DNA from: Aradus depressus
Taxonomy: Eukaryota; Arthropoda; Insecta; Hemiptera; Aradidae
Length of the DNA: 64,000 nucleotides
Assembly (NCBI GenBank): GCA_963662175.1
Contig: OY759221.1
Coordinates: 28,197,027 to 28,261,026 of the forward strand
Direction: 5' to 3'
Both the position numbers and the translations under genes were made by a program. A model generated the notes under the pieces. It saw nothing but the letters and a program-made list of their open reading frames with translations. It did not search any database and was not told where the DNA came from. Positions 10,181 to 19,700 of this stretch are shown here, in pieces. How positions within the stretch are numbered: the first letter of the stretch is position 1; each line of letters begins with the position of its first letter.

Positions 10181-10650
10181 AAACAGTTTTATTTATTGGC
10201 TTATTTTTATTTTTATTCATTTGTTAAATCAACATTATTTTCGTTGTTAGGAACATCAGAAATCACTACATTTGATTCCAAAGTAGAGACACTATGGTAA
10301 GAGAAATAAGAAATGTAGGTTTTTGAATGCGAGAGAATAGAGAATGAGAATTGAGAAAGAAAAATAGACGCTATTTATGACGCCAGCAACGCTAAGCATG
10401 CGTACACTCAACTTTGTGATTCATTATCAGTAGATTGGGTATTAATATGAAAATGTTGTTCTTCCGATCATGATGCACTTGTAATTTCTGAACTTAATTT
10501 ACTCTTTTTGGACGACGGTCCTGGACCATTATTCTCATTTTCAGAGTCTGTATCACTGCCTGTCATCATTTTAAGGTTCACCAACAAATTAACTCTAAGT
10601 TCACATTAATAATTTTTTCATTTTATTTAACTTTAAACGTATTATACGTA
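10181..10650 (-). repeat. Element B, copy 2, with a 33-codon frame
   Basis: Repeat of 7113-7570. On the minus strand, ATG at 10569 opens 33 codons to a TGA at 10468. The peptide begins MMTGSDTDSENENN and continues with GPGPSSKKSK, an acidic serine-rich start followed by a basic patch. Such starts are common in transposase first exons (hAT/ZBED-like), but that is an inference from style only. The copy ends near 'attatacgta'. Confidence 0.6.
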
Positions 10651-10719
10651 GAGATAAAAATGTCAATATATAATAATAATAATAATGAGATGTACTCGTA
10701 GATATATAGCACAGTCACC

Positions 10720-11298
10720 CAGGCCCGAATTTAGAAATTTGCCGCCCCTAGGCAGTTGCGGAAATTGCCGCCCCCCCCCCCCCCCCCGCCCCTTAAAACT
10801 TCCTCAATGGTGGAATAAGTTTGGTACGAAAAGTTTTTCAATAAATAATATGCACCGGTCTGAGAGCAAATATTTTATTTTATTATCGTCAGTATCCTTA
10901 TAATCATGAAGTATATGACATCATTCAAACTTGTCACACGTACTGTTAACAATAAATTAACAATGACGTTAATAATCGTTCACCAATGTTTAGTAATAAT
11001 GACAGAAGAGGTTATGTGTATCACAATATACTGTAGGAGGAAATAAGATGATTTTCGATACAGAAACTAATAGAATATTCGATATTAGACCAATATCGAG
11101 ACTTGTATAAATCGATTCTTTTCTCGATTCGGGCATTTTTCACTTATAATGCTGGGTACGCGTGCCAAAGAAATAGGCGCGAAATTCAATTACCACGAAT
11201 ATAACAAGTTTTCAAAGTTTCCGCCAAAATATGCCGCCCTTCAATTCTTGCCGCCCTAGGCAACTGCCTACTCTGCCTGCATGGTAAATCCGGGCCTG
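10720..11298. mobile_element. Non-autonomous hAT-type element
   Basis: The ends are CAGGCCCGAATTTAG at 10720 and, in complement, CAGGCCCGGATTTAC ending at 11298, giving an inverted repeat of about 15 bp. The flanking 8-mers are cagtcacc (10712-10719) and cagtcatc (11299-11306), a hAT-size TSD with one mismatch. Near both ends the words 'gccgcccctaggcagttg' and 'gccgccctaggcaactg' face each other. An internal C run sits at about 10770-10787. No transposase is present. Confidence 0.8.
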
Positions 11299-11339
11299 CA
11301 GTCATCTTTTGTGGAACGCAGGCACTCTCACTTACTCCC

Positions 11340-11359
11340 TAAGTTACACTATTTCAAGG

Positions 11360-11392
<33 letters not shown>

Positions 11393-11500
11393 GAAGTGTG
11401 CGCGCGAACTAGACTTCAATTTTCGAGCCACGTGTGCGCGCGCACGCTCTCTTTCTCACCCTCTCTCTCTCTCTATCTCTATTTCCGTTCGCCTCAGCGC
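11340..11500. repeat. GA/CT microsatellite pair
   Basis: A GA array at about 11361-11382 is mirrored by a CT array at about 11461-11482, with CGCG-rich sequence between, so the single strand could fold back. No gene is visible. Confidence 0.6.
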
Positions 11501-11506
11501 GTCACA

Positions 11507-11865
11507 TAATTTCGTAACTCATTTACGAGGTTACTTCACAGGTTGTCAAATATAAGATAGTCTGACCTCTCACAGATTTTTATTGGTAGTAATAGCTAGC
11601 CGGCTTTCGAGGTTTCCCTCATCATCAGGCAGTCTGATAAAAAATGAAAAACTTTTGAATATAACTAAATAATATAATATAAATAAATAACAATATAAAA
11701 CATTAACAATTTAAAATATCATGGATGGGGACAGACGAGTTATCCCTGTCCACCATCTGAGTCACAACTGGGAGAACGGTGTACGTGAGACTCATTACTA
11801 TTACTCATTACCAGGTTAGTCCCCAAGTTGCCCAGTGCGCATAAAGAAGTTTCAATTCAAAAAAT
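11507..11865. other. Unassigned stretch
   Basis: Contains 'ctttcgaggtttccctcatc' directly followed by 'atcaggcagtctga'. A TGATGATGAGGGAAACCTCG-type string in complement is reminiscent of some Penelope-like or LTR element leaders, but nothing coding supports this. Otherwise nothing is recognised. Confidence 0.3.
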
Positions 11866-12480
11866 AATAATAAAAATTCGTCGATGAATCACCGGTTATG
11901 TACCTCCTCAGCAGGAGATAATATATATTAGTTTTTCGCTCTTCCTCTAAAACCAATCGACAATTTTGGCTAAAAGTTATTAGTTGATTTAGACAGTGAC
12001 TTCTGAATCCTTATAATTTCGTGTCAATGCATTCATTACATCGGCAGTTATTAGTGTTTTCTTGTTCAGCCTACCCTTTCGTTTGGCCGATTTAGCTGAA
12101 AATCAATAGATGTTCTTATGGGATTCTAGACAAACATTTACAATTTTTATTGTGTACAATTCTTACTGTAAATGTGTATCTTCGCGTTCCGCAGTCGAGT
12201 GTCGATCTATCGGATCTATTTTTTTGTTCTCCAGCTATACGAAGTATGTATCGAAACGAAATTCGATTCTCAGTTTTTAACGGAATTTCATGTTTTCGAA
12301 TTCCCACTTACATAAATGTCTGTTCGTCTGTGAATACGATATCTCCTGATAAAACGAATGTAACAACACGTAATTTTATATGCATATCAATGAGCCTCTA
12401 AGGAAACATCTGTTAATTTTCAGGCAAAGCGGTTCAAAGAAGGGGGAGATTAGGTGGGAAGCTTAATTAATATAAAATAA
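11866..12480. repeat. Family A interspersed repeat copy
   Basis: Starts 'ttcgtcgatgaatcaccgg', passes 'cattacatcggcagttatta' and 'tttagctgaaaatcaataga', and ends with 'ggcaaagcggttcaaag'. A SINE is inserted immediately downstream, and family A sequence resumes after it. Confidence 0.65.
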
Positions 12481-12493
12481 TAATAATTGTAAT

Positions 12494-12839
12494 GGTTAGG
12501 TTAGGTTTTATGACTCATGCCCGGGCTTTAACTACGAGGTCATATCGCCTACTACCAGAGCGCTCTTTCGTCCCTCTGGTGGACATGAGCCCGACTCTAC
12601 TGTGGGAGTCCTAAATTTTGCCTACCCTAAATTTTTATTCATCTAGGGTAGGGGTCTTTAACGAGTACCTGACATCGTACAGGCTCGGGACCATCGCTTA
12701 ACGTCCCATCCGAAGGACGGCGTGCTTAAGTTTATTTTACCTCCCAGATAAAATAAACTAAGGGCCTCGGTCGGGCTACGAACCCACGACCTTGAGCTCA
12801 GAAGTCAAGCACGCATACCACTGAGCTACCGGCGCCCTC
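12494..12839 (-). mobile_element. tRNA-derived SINE, full-length reference copy with TSD
   Basis: This is the best-defined copy in the window (346 bp). Reading the minus strand from 12839, the head is GAGGGCGCCGG, the A box is TAGCTCAGTGG, and the B box is GGTTCGTAGCC, one base from consensus. A middle module includes 'ggacggcgtgcttaag' in complement, and the right part holds 'gagcgctctggtagtagg'. The end is ATAAAACCTAACCTAACC. The duplicated 12-13-bp target 'aataattgtaatg' flanks it at 12482-12494 and 12840-12852. The acceptor-like ends (GGGCGCC and GAGGCCC) pair only partly, so this is a SINE head and not a tRNA gene. Host sequence is family A. Confidence 0.93.
12774..12828 (-). promoter_or_regulatory. 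RNA polymerase III internal promoter (A and B boxes) of the SINE
   Basis: The A box TAGCTCAGTGG lies at 12818-12828 and matches TRGYNNANNGG fully. The B box at 12774-12784 (GGTTCGTAGCC) differs at one position from GGTTCGANNCC. Several sister copies have the perfect GGTTCGAAACC. The spacing is that of a type 2 promoter. Confidence 0.8.
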
Positions 12840-13190
12840 AATAATTGTAATGTATGTATTGATATGAAATTTCATATGTAAATTCAAAACCCCATAAAGA
12901 CGAAAGTTATCAATTTTTATTGGAATTAACCGAAGGAAAAGGTGGGGATCACGACTCAAATATAAAAGCCATTATGCATGTCAAATATTGAGTTTTAGCC
13001 CAAGTGATCGATTTGCGTTGGAGGGAAAGCTAAGACGTAATTGGTTAATTCGTGCTGCGGTACATCGTCTCCACATCTTGCACCCGGCTCTCAAGATAAC
13101 AAGTGAGGCATGTTGTCACTATGCATATCAAGATCTAAGATTCATTTGAGGGAACATCTGTTAAGAACAAGACCAACCCTTGTCTGAGTC
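12840..13190. repeat. Family A interspersed repeat, continuation after the SINE
   Basis: Continues the copy interrupted by the SINE: 'attgatatgaaatttcatat', 'ccataaagacgaaag', 'tttgcgttggagggaaagc'. It ends in diverged sequence. Confidence 0.6.
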
Positions 13191-13414
13191 TCGACTTGCC
13201 TAACCTCATTGCGTTGTATGTACCGGCGTATCGTACACATTTTGAGCTCTATCCAAGGAGAATACTCTATTCACTAACCGCACCCCTCTTGAATACACCA
13301 GTGGATTTTTTTACTACCAGCTATAAGAAGTATAGAGCATGTTATGTAATCGATCAGAAATTCGATCTTCTTTTCACTAGAATATTGTACAGAACTCCTG
13401 ATTCCAAAAATGAA

Positions 13415-13660
13415 AAAAAAAATCGTCGGTAAATCACCAATCTCTTTTCGCTCCCTTTCCAGAACCAGTTGACCGTTTGCGTTAATATTCTAATAATTCA
13501 GTACATCGGCAGTTATTGGGGTTAATGAGTTGAGCCCCTCTGATCCCCCTTTCCTTCATTCGATTCTGCTAAAAATTTATATGTGTCGTTCATATGGGGT
13601 TTTAAATTCAAATATGAAATATTGTGTCGATTTTAACGACAAACATAAATGATTAATTTC
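13415..13660. repeat. Family A interspersed repeat copy
   Basis: 'aatcgtcggtaaatcaccaa' marks the palindromic end, followed by 'ccagaaccagttgaccgttt' and 'cagtacatcggcagttattg'. Confidence 0.6.
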
Positions 13661-13749
13661 ATAATATTATTATGGGAGGCTTATATACCTGCTGTACTAG
13701 AAGTAGCTGTTTCAGTGATTGATACCAAAGACTCATGAAGATTGGCAGT

Positions 13750-13882
13750 CGCTTACATCCCATCGGAAAGACGGCGTGCTCAAGGTTTTTTCACTTCCCA
13801 AACAAAAAACCTGCCATGTTAGGAGCCCGCGATCTTGAACTCAGTGGGCAAGCACGTTACCCCTCAGATACCGATGCCCTCT
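13750..13882 (-). mobile_element. Diverged SINE fragment
   Basis: Head half only, from 'cgcttacatcccatcgg' to 'ccgatgccctct', with a B-box remnant 'ggagcccgcgatcttgaac'. It is older than the main copies. Confidence 0.6.
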
Positions 13883-13990
13883 ATTGTGCCGATACATTGA
13901 CTACGGTATTAACCTTTGAATTAATCACTTCTCACGACATCAGCCATCTTCATATTAACTACGGTAGTTATTAGAGCTTTCTTGTGTTGA

Positions 13991-14100
13991 AAATTTTGGC
14001 TACCCAGGTTTATTCAACTTGAGAAGGGCTCTTTAACGAGTACCTGACATCGTACAGGCTCGGGACCATCGCTTAACGTCAGATCCGATGATGGCGTGCC
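13991..14100 (-). mobile_element. SINE middle fragment
   Basis: Contains 'tctttaacgagtacctgaca' and 'tcgtacaggctcgggaccat' but neither end. Confidence 0.65.
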
Positions 14101-14334
14101 AGTAATTGAGAGCTTATTTACAGATTTCCTAGGCCTACCGTAGGCCCGGGCAGTCAGGGTTTTGAGTCTTAATCCGGATTTACGGTCCGGATTCAAAAAA
14201 TGTTTAATACTAAACTTACAAAAATGATGAATATATGCAGTCATATAAACAAAACAAAGGTATTATAAATCCGCTTAGCGCGAGTACAAGCAGCAGTTTG
14301 ATGACGGCGTAGGGGGGCAGTTGATTGAGTCGTA

Positions 14335-14559
14335 ATGTGTATGTCTGGTTCCTCAGCTGTTGTTGAACAGTCATTTTCATACATGAAAAACATGTGGAAA
14401 CCCGAAAGAAATCTCAAAACTCCAGTAGTCAAACAATTGCGAAATATAAAAGTTAATTCTGATTTCAATTGTAATACTTTTTATGACAGAATATGTCAGA
14501 ATAAAAATTTCCTTATAAAAATCACATCATCTGAAAAGTATGAATGGCATGATAAATAA
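14335..14559 (+). pseudogene. hAT transposase C-terminal (dimerisation) fragment
   Basis: The 74-codon frame starts MCMSGSSAVVEQSFSYMKNM. This matches the pattern SSAxxERSFSxxKxIxxxxR at the start of the hAT C-terminal dimerisation domain, followed by LKTPVVKQLRNIKVN at the expected spacing. Everything upstream that would hold the RNase H-like catalytic core is missing, so it is a remnant. Upstream, 14140-14200 reads 'taggcccgggcagtcaggg', which could be an element terminus. A SINE lies 60 bp downstream. Confidence 0.55.
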
Positions 14560-14619
14560 AAACAAAAGTATAAAAACTCTACCACAACCAAAGATAATGA
14601 TTGTCATTAGCGCATAAGT

Positions 14620-14973
14620 CAGGCTTGGTTAGGTTAGGTTTTATGACTCATGCCCAGGATTTAACTACATGGTCATATCGCCTACTACCAGAGCGCTCTT
14701 TCGTCACTCTGGTGGACATGAGCCCGACTCTACTATGGGAGTCCTAAATTTTGCCTACCCTAAATTTTTATTCACTTAGGGCAGGGGTCTTTAGCGAGTA
14801 CCTGACATCGTACAGGCTCGGGACTATCGCTTAACGTCCTATCCGAAGGACGGCGTGCTTAAGTTTATTTTACCTCCCAGATAAAATAAACTAAGGGCCT
14901 CGGTCGGGTTTCGAACCCACGATCTTGAGCTCAGATGTCAAGCACGCATACCACTGAGCTACCGGAGCCCCCA
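14620..14973 (-). mobile_element. tRNA-derived SINE with TSD
   Basis: A near-complete minus-strand copy from CCGGTAGCTCAGTGG to AAACCTAACCTAACC. The target 'cgcataagt' is repeated at 14611-14619 and 14974-14982, so the insertion is intact. The A box TAGCTCAGTGG and the B box (GGTTCGAAACC) are both perfect. Confidence 0.92.
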
Positions 14974-15006
14974 CGCATAAGTAATATATAGTGTTATAAA
15001 AATGTG

Positions 15007-15181
15007 ATTCAAATATATGTATATACTTACTTACTGATACAAATATATGTATATACTTACTTACTGATAAAAATATATGTATATACTCACTTACTGATAC
15101 AAATATATGTATATACTTACTTACTGATAAAAATATATGTATATACTTACTTACTGATACAAATATATATATATATATATA
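15007..15181. repeat. 30-bp tandem repeat
   Basis: About five and a half copies of a 30-bp unit containing 'caaatatatgtatatac' and 'ttacttactgata', ending in an AT dinucleotide run. Because the period is a multiple of three it produces an artificial open frame of YVYTYLLIQI repeats. Confidence 0.9.
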
Positions 15182-15666
15182 ACTTATACTTTTTTTCGAA
15201 TTAAAAAACCCTAATTATTTTCTGATCTGTAGCTAGTGATGATGTATACATTTTTTTTCCTTCCCGAAATTTGATCTTTTTTTTTTTTAAGGAATCTTTT
15301 TTTTTTTTGAAAGAGCTGTGGAGTGTCCGGTGTTAATTTTTGAAAATTATGGCAGTCCTAAGCATACCTAACCTGTAAACCGGACGCTTCTCTCGATAAG
15401 GCTGCCGGTCTAGAAAGTAAGTTAGCTGCCGTGGCATCAATCCCTCTGGTAAATAGGTCTTTTCCAAGACAAAGAATCCTCTTTTGTTGGCTTGTCAAGT
15501 AATTAATCGCCTGGGACTGAGAACCGGACTGCGTGGGATGTACTACAATTCCCTTGTCACAGCTGGTGTCTGCGTAAGACTATCCTATTTGTCACACGGT
15601 GACCCAATGTGTTGTACTATGTTCAATCTGTTGGTTGTCTGTCTTCTCAAGCTTAGATTTGACTTA
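15182..15666. other. Unassigned flank of the BEL/Pao insertion
   Basis: From 15340 the sequence is less A/T-rich ('aaaccggacgcttctctcg', 'ctgccgtggcatcaatccct') but matches nothing that I know. A 69-codon frame from 15484 runs into the LTR and is not convincing. The pre-insertion sequence reads on at 21894. Confidence 0.3.
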
Positions 15667-15671
15667 CCCAC
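15667..15671. repeat. Target-site duplication of the BEL/Pao element, left
   Basis: CCCAC immediately before the 5' LTR, matched exactly by CCCAC at 21894-21898. Confidence 0.95.
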
Positions 15672-16302
15672 TGTTTGGGCCTACTTTTGCTAGGGTAAGG
15701 CGGATAAATACATAGGTGAATTTCTCCCCACCCTTTGCACCTAGGGTACAGAGTACAACCCGAGCCATCTCAGTTTCGGCCCCGGCGTCAACAAGTGTGA
15801 GCTTGACCCAGCCACTCTCACGTGTTAGTCTCAAGTTTGTGTGAGTCTAGTGGAGTACCAGTCTAACTGTCGTGGGTACAGTACGGCTTTACGTCCCGTT
15901 CTGTATTATAGTTAATGGTTACTCAAAGTGTGCCTATCGTGTAAGAGTACGGTTTTACATGCCATCTCTTGTGGAGTCATAGCCACTCATAGTGTTATAG
16001 TAAAGCCCTGTTCTTTCTGTATAGCCTGGCCAGGCAATATATAAGTAGTTCAATTATATCAGTGTTCCCCCACCTTATGTATCTTATAGATTCGACTGGA
16101 CCACAGTGCAGACTGCAATCTGTAAGTACATAGTTTAAGGAAATATTAGAATAATAGAATTTGCCTCAATTTATATTAAGGATCAATGTTTTGGTCCTGA
16201 GTTGCCTCAATTTATGTTAAGCTGGTCTTCTCCCGGAACCAGCACTATCGAATACAGTCCACTACAGAGAGCTTGCCGTGTCTACAAAGTTGTGCGTAGA
16301 CA
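15672..16302 (+). repeat. 5' LTR of the BEL/Pao element (631 bp)
   Basis: Begins TGTTTGGGCC and ends GCGTAGACA, the usual TG...CA boundaries. Compared by eye with 21263-21893 it is the same length and I found no difference. It carries a TATATAAG box at 16038 and an arthropod-type initiator TCAGT at 16059. The word TTTTGGTCCT near its end is repeated again just inside the element. Confidence 0.95.
16038..16063 (+). promoter_or_regulatory. Putative LTR core promoter
   Basis: TATATAAG at 16038-16045 is followed by TCAGT at 16059-16063, matching the arthropod initiator. The distance is slightly shorter than the usual 30 bases from TATA to start, so the start assignment is tentative. Confidence 0.5.
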
Positions 16303-16774
16303 TGTTTTGGTCCTCCGGGCCGGATTAATGTTTTGGTCCTAAGCCGGGTCGGATAAAATGTTTTGATCCAAATTTGGCAAAATTCTGTTCTTTTAATAAT
16401 TTCTTGAATGTGCTTGTCTGGCCGACATGATCCGTGCATGAAAATAACTGCTACTCCAAAGTTGTTACTGGAGTAACATTTTCATTCTAATCACAGTTAC
16501 TAGATACGTGCTCTCAGTAACATATTGTGATTTTGGTAACCTGCTACTGGTTATCTATCTCTCGTGTTGATTAATCATCAAATGTGTTTGAATTTACAAT
16601 CAATTGTAAATTTAGTTTTAAACTAATTATTAATTTCATATGTGTCTTATAATTGTTTTCTATTACATGATTGCAATTAGTTTTTCTTACGTGCTTATAA
16701 TTAGTTCTTACGTGTTTATAAATTTCTCTTTCGTGTTATAATTAGTTTTCTCTTGTGTTTATAATATTTCTTAC
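16303..16774 (+). other. BEL/Pao leader with primer-binding-site candidate
   Basis: Five bases inside the LTR end, at 16308, is TGGTCCTCCGGGCCGG, the best candidate primer-binding site, since tRNA 3' ends give TGG in the element. I could not match it to a particular tRNA. The phrase TTTTGGTCC recurs at about 16330, and weaker at 16362. From 16620 the leader is built of short 'cttacgtgcttataattag'-type repeats. Confidence 0.5.
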
Positions 16775-19700
16775 GTGCTTAAATCAGTATTCATTATGGA
16801 TTCGAAAACATTGAAGAGTTTCAATATTTTAAAGCTCAAAAATGATACTATTTTACAAAATATTGTGCAAATTCATTCGTTTATAGAAAGTGTAAAACTT
16901 GATAACAGTTTAAAATTTGTGTTTAAAGTAATGATTCCTAACTTGGAATCAAGTTATCAAGAATTTTCCGATACCTATTCTAAAATAGTGGAGTGTTACG
17001 CTATATCTGACATACCAATACCCCAAGAGATGACAGATATGCAACTAAGTGTAAATCTAATGTTTTATAAGGTAAAAGGTTACTACGAATCGATTTTTTC
17101 AAATAGTGAAGAAAAAATTTGTGTTGTTGATTCAAAAAACTTTTCCGTAAACAATCCGTTACCCACAATAAGTCTCCCTGAGTTTACAGGAGATTGTCTT
17201 AAATGGTGTACATTTAAGGATCTTTTTGTTTCAATTGTTCATCAGAATGAGCGTTTATCACATTCTATGAAGTTCAATTACCTCAAAAGTTGTCTGAAAG
17301 GTAAGGCTTTATCTCTTATAAATCATCTCAGTATTTCAGATTCCAATTACTCCATCGCATGGACAGCTTTATTAGAACATTATGATTCCAATCGTTCTAT
17401 AGCCATAGAAATACTGGAACAGATGTTGAGTTTTCCTAGTTTTTATACCAATTCACCGGATAACCTGGACAGATTTCTGGCGACTTTTGCAGAGTTAGGT
17501 CTAGCATTTAATCAGTTGTCTATTCCTAATGTCAGTGAGTTTCTCTTGTTTTATATAGCCTTCAAGGTCCTAGATCCAGATAGCAAAAAACAATTCTTGT
17601 TGGAGAACAGCAAAGTCGAGTTTCCTACTCTGGAAAAATTGGTAGAGTTCGTGAAGAACCATAGAAAGGCTATGGGTGAAACTAAAGTCAAACCTGAACC
17701 TAAGGTAAATTCTCCAAAAAATAAGGTAAGTTCTTATCATAAGGTAAGCCTTATTAGTTCTCGTACTGGTGTTATAAGTTCTCTTACTACTTGTTTATAT
17801 TGTGATAAACAACACAGGATATTTGTTTGTCCTGAATTCAAATCTCTTAGTTCGTTTCAGAGAAATAGTTTTGTTAAAAGTAAGAACTGTTGTTTTAATT
17901 GCTTATCTCCAAATCACAAAGTGAAAGTATGCCCATCTCGCGGCCGTTGTTATAATTGCAAATTAAAACATCATTCTTTATTGTGTTTCAAAAAGTTTTC
18001 ACGAATAGCATCTCCTATAGATCGTTCTCGTGATAATCAGGTTCGTACAGTGTCACAAGAACCCTTAAAGGGTCCCTCTGATGTTACTCAATTGAGCTTG
18101 TGTTCTGCTCAAGTGAAAAATACTGTCTCCTCGTTTACAGTTCTTTTGGGAACTGCTGTTATTTGTGTTCGTGGAAAAGGAGGCAGAGTTCATCATCTTA
18201 GGGCACTTATAGATCCTGGAAGCCAAGCTAGTTATATTACTGCTTCATGTGTTCAAATCCTCGGTTTGAAGAAGCAGCGTGCGAATGTTACGTGTTCTGG
18301 TATTGGCGACATGCCGTCCCAATCTCCTTCAGGTGTTGTTAATTTGTTGATACACCCTGAGAAATCAAAGTCAAGGTTGTGCACTCAAGCATTTGTTATT
18401 CCTAAGATAACAAATCTGCAACCTTCAGTGAATCTTTCTCCTTCGGTTTGTGATAACTTTAACCATTTAAAGTTAGCCGATCCCAAGTTTTATATACCAA
18501 GTGATATTCATGTTCTTATAGGCGCTGAGTTATTTAGTTCAATTATAACTGGTGAAAAAATAACGTTTCCTCCTGGTGTTCCTACAGCGTGGAATTCAGT
18601 TTTTGGTTATGTGTTAATGGGTCAGTGTGGCACCCAAAGTGTTGAAACCAAAGGACCAGTTCAAACACTTACATCTACTGTAAGTGTTAAGTTAAATTGT
18701 GAAGTTAATAAACTCCTCCAGCAGTTCTGGGAGTTAGAGGAAATTCCTTCAGCCAGTAGTGTGTCTTCGAGTCCCGAAGAAGTGCTAGCTGAAGAAATGT
18801 TTACCAATCTTCATTGCCGTGAAGAATCAGGTAGTTATGTAGTTCCACTACTTGTGAAACCTGATGAAAGTTCAAAATTAGGTTCATCCTTCAATAGTGC
18901 ATCTATGCGTCTAAATTCTGTTAAAGGAAAATTTGTGAAAATTTCTCAGTTTGATGAGTTTTGTTATACAGTTAATCTGTCACCAACAGCTAAGAAGAGA
19001 GCAGTTCTCTCTAATATAGCTCGTGTTTTAGATCCGCCTAGTAGGATCGGTCCTGTTACAGTCTGGGCTAAGCAATTTCTTCAGAAATTGTGGCGTTTAG
19101 GTCTAGACTGGGATACGCTCTTGCCTGAGCAGGAATGTAGTGAATGGCAAATGTTTGTCACTTCTCTCAAACTAGTTTCGCAGTTTCGTGTTCCAAGAAT
19201 CATTCTTCCCCCTGATTCTGTAGAGTGCAGTCTCATTGGATTTTGTGACGCCAGTGAGAAAGGTTATGCTGCAGTTGTGTATTTACGCAGCCAGAATTTA
19301 AGTGAAAGTGGAAGTTCACACCTTCTGATGGCCAAAACTAAAGTTGCGCCAGTTAAACCAGTTACTATACCTCGTTTAGAACTTCTAGGTGCAGTTCACC
19401 TTATGAAGTTAGTGAATCACGTTCATGAAGCTCTGTGTGCTTCAGTGATTATTTCCAATGTGTTAACATTTACGGACTCCTCCGTTGTGTTGAGTTGGCT
19501 CAGAACAGAGCCACATAAGTTACAGACGTTCGTGTGTCATCGTGTTGTTTCCATTCTCAGTTCACCTGTTACACTGAATTGGAACCATGTTTCTTCTCAA
19601 GATAAACCAGCCGATGTCGCCTCTAAAGGATGTTTACCTGCTCAGTTTCTACAGGATCCTCTTTGGCTTCATGGTCCCATCTGGCTCACTTCATCCATAG

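Noticed and set aside
15004..15204. 66-codon repetitive protein
   Set aside because: Product of a 30-bp tandem repeat whose period is divisible by three.
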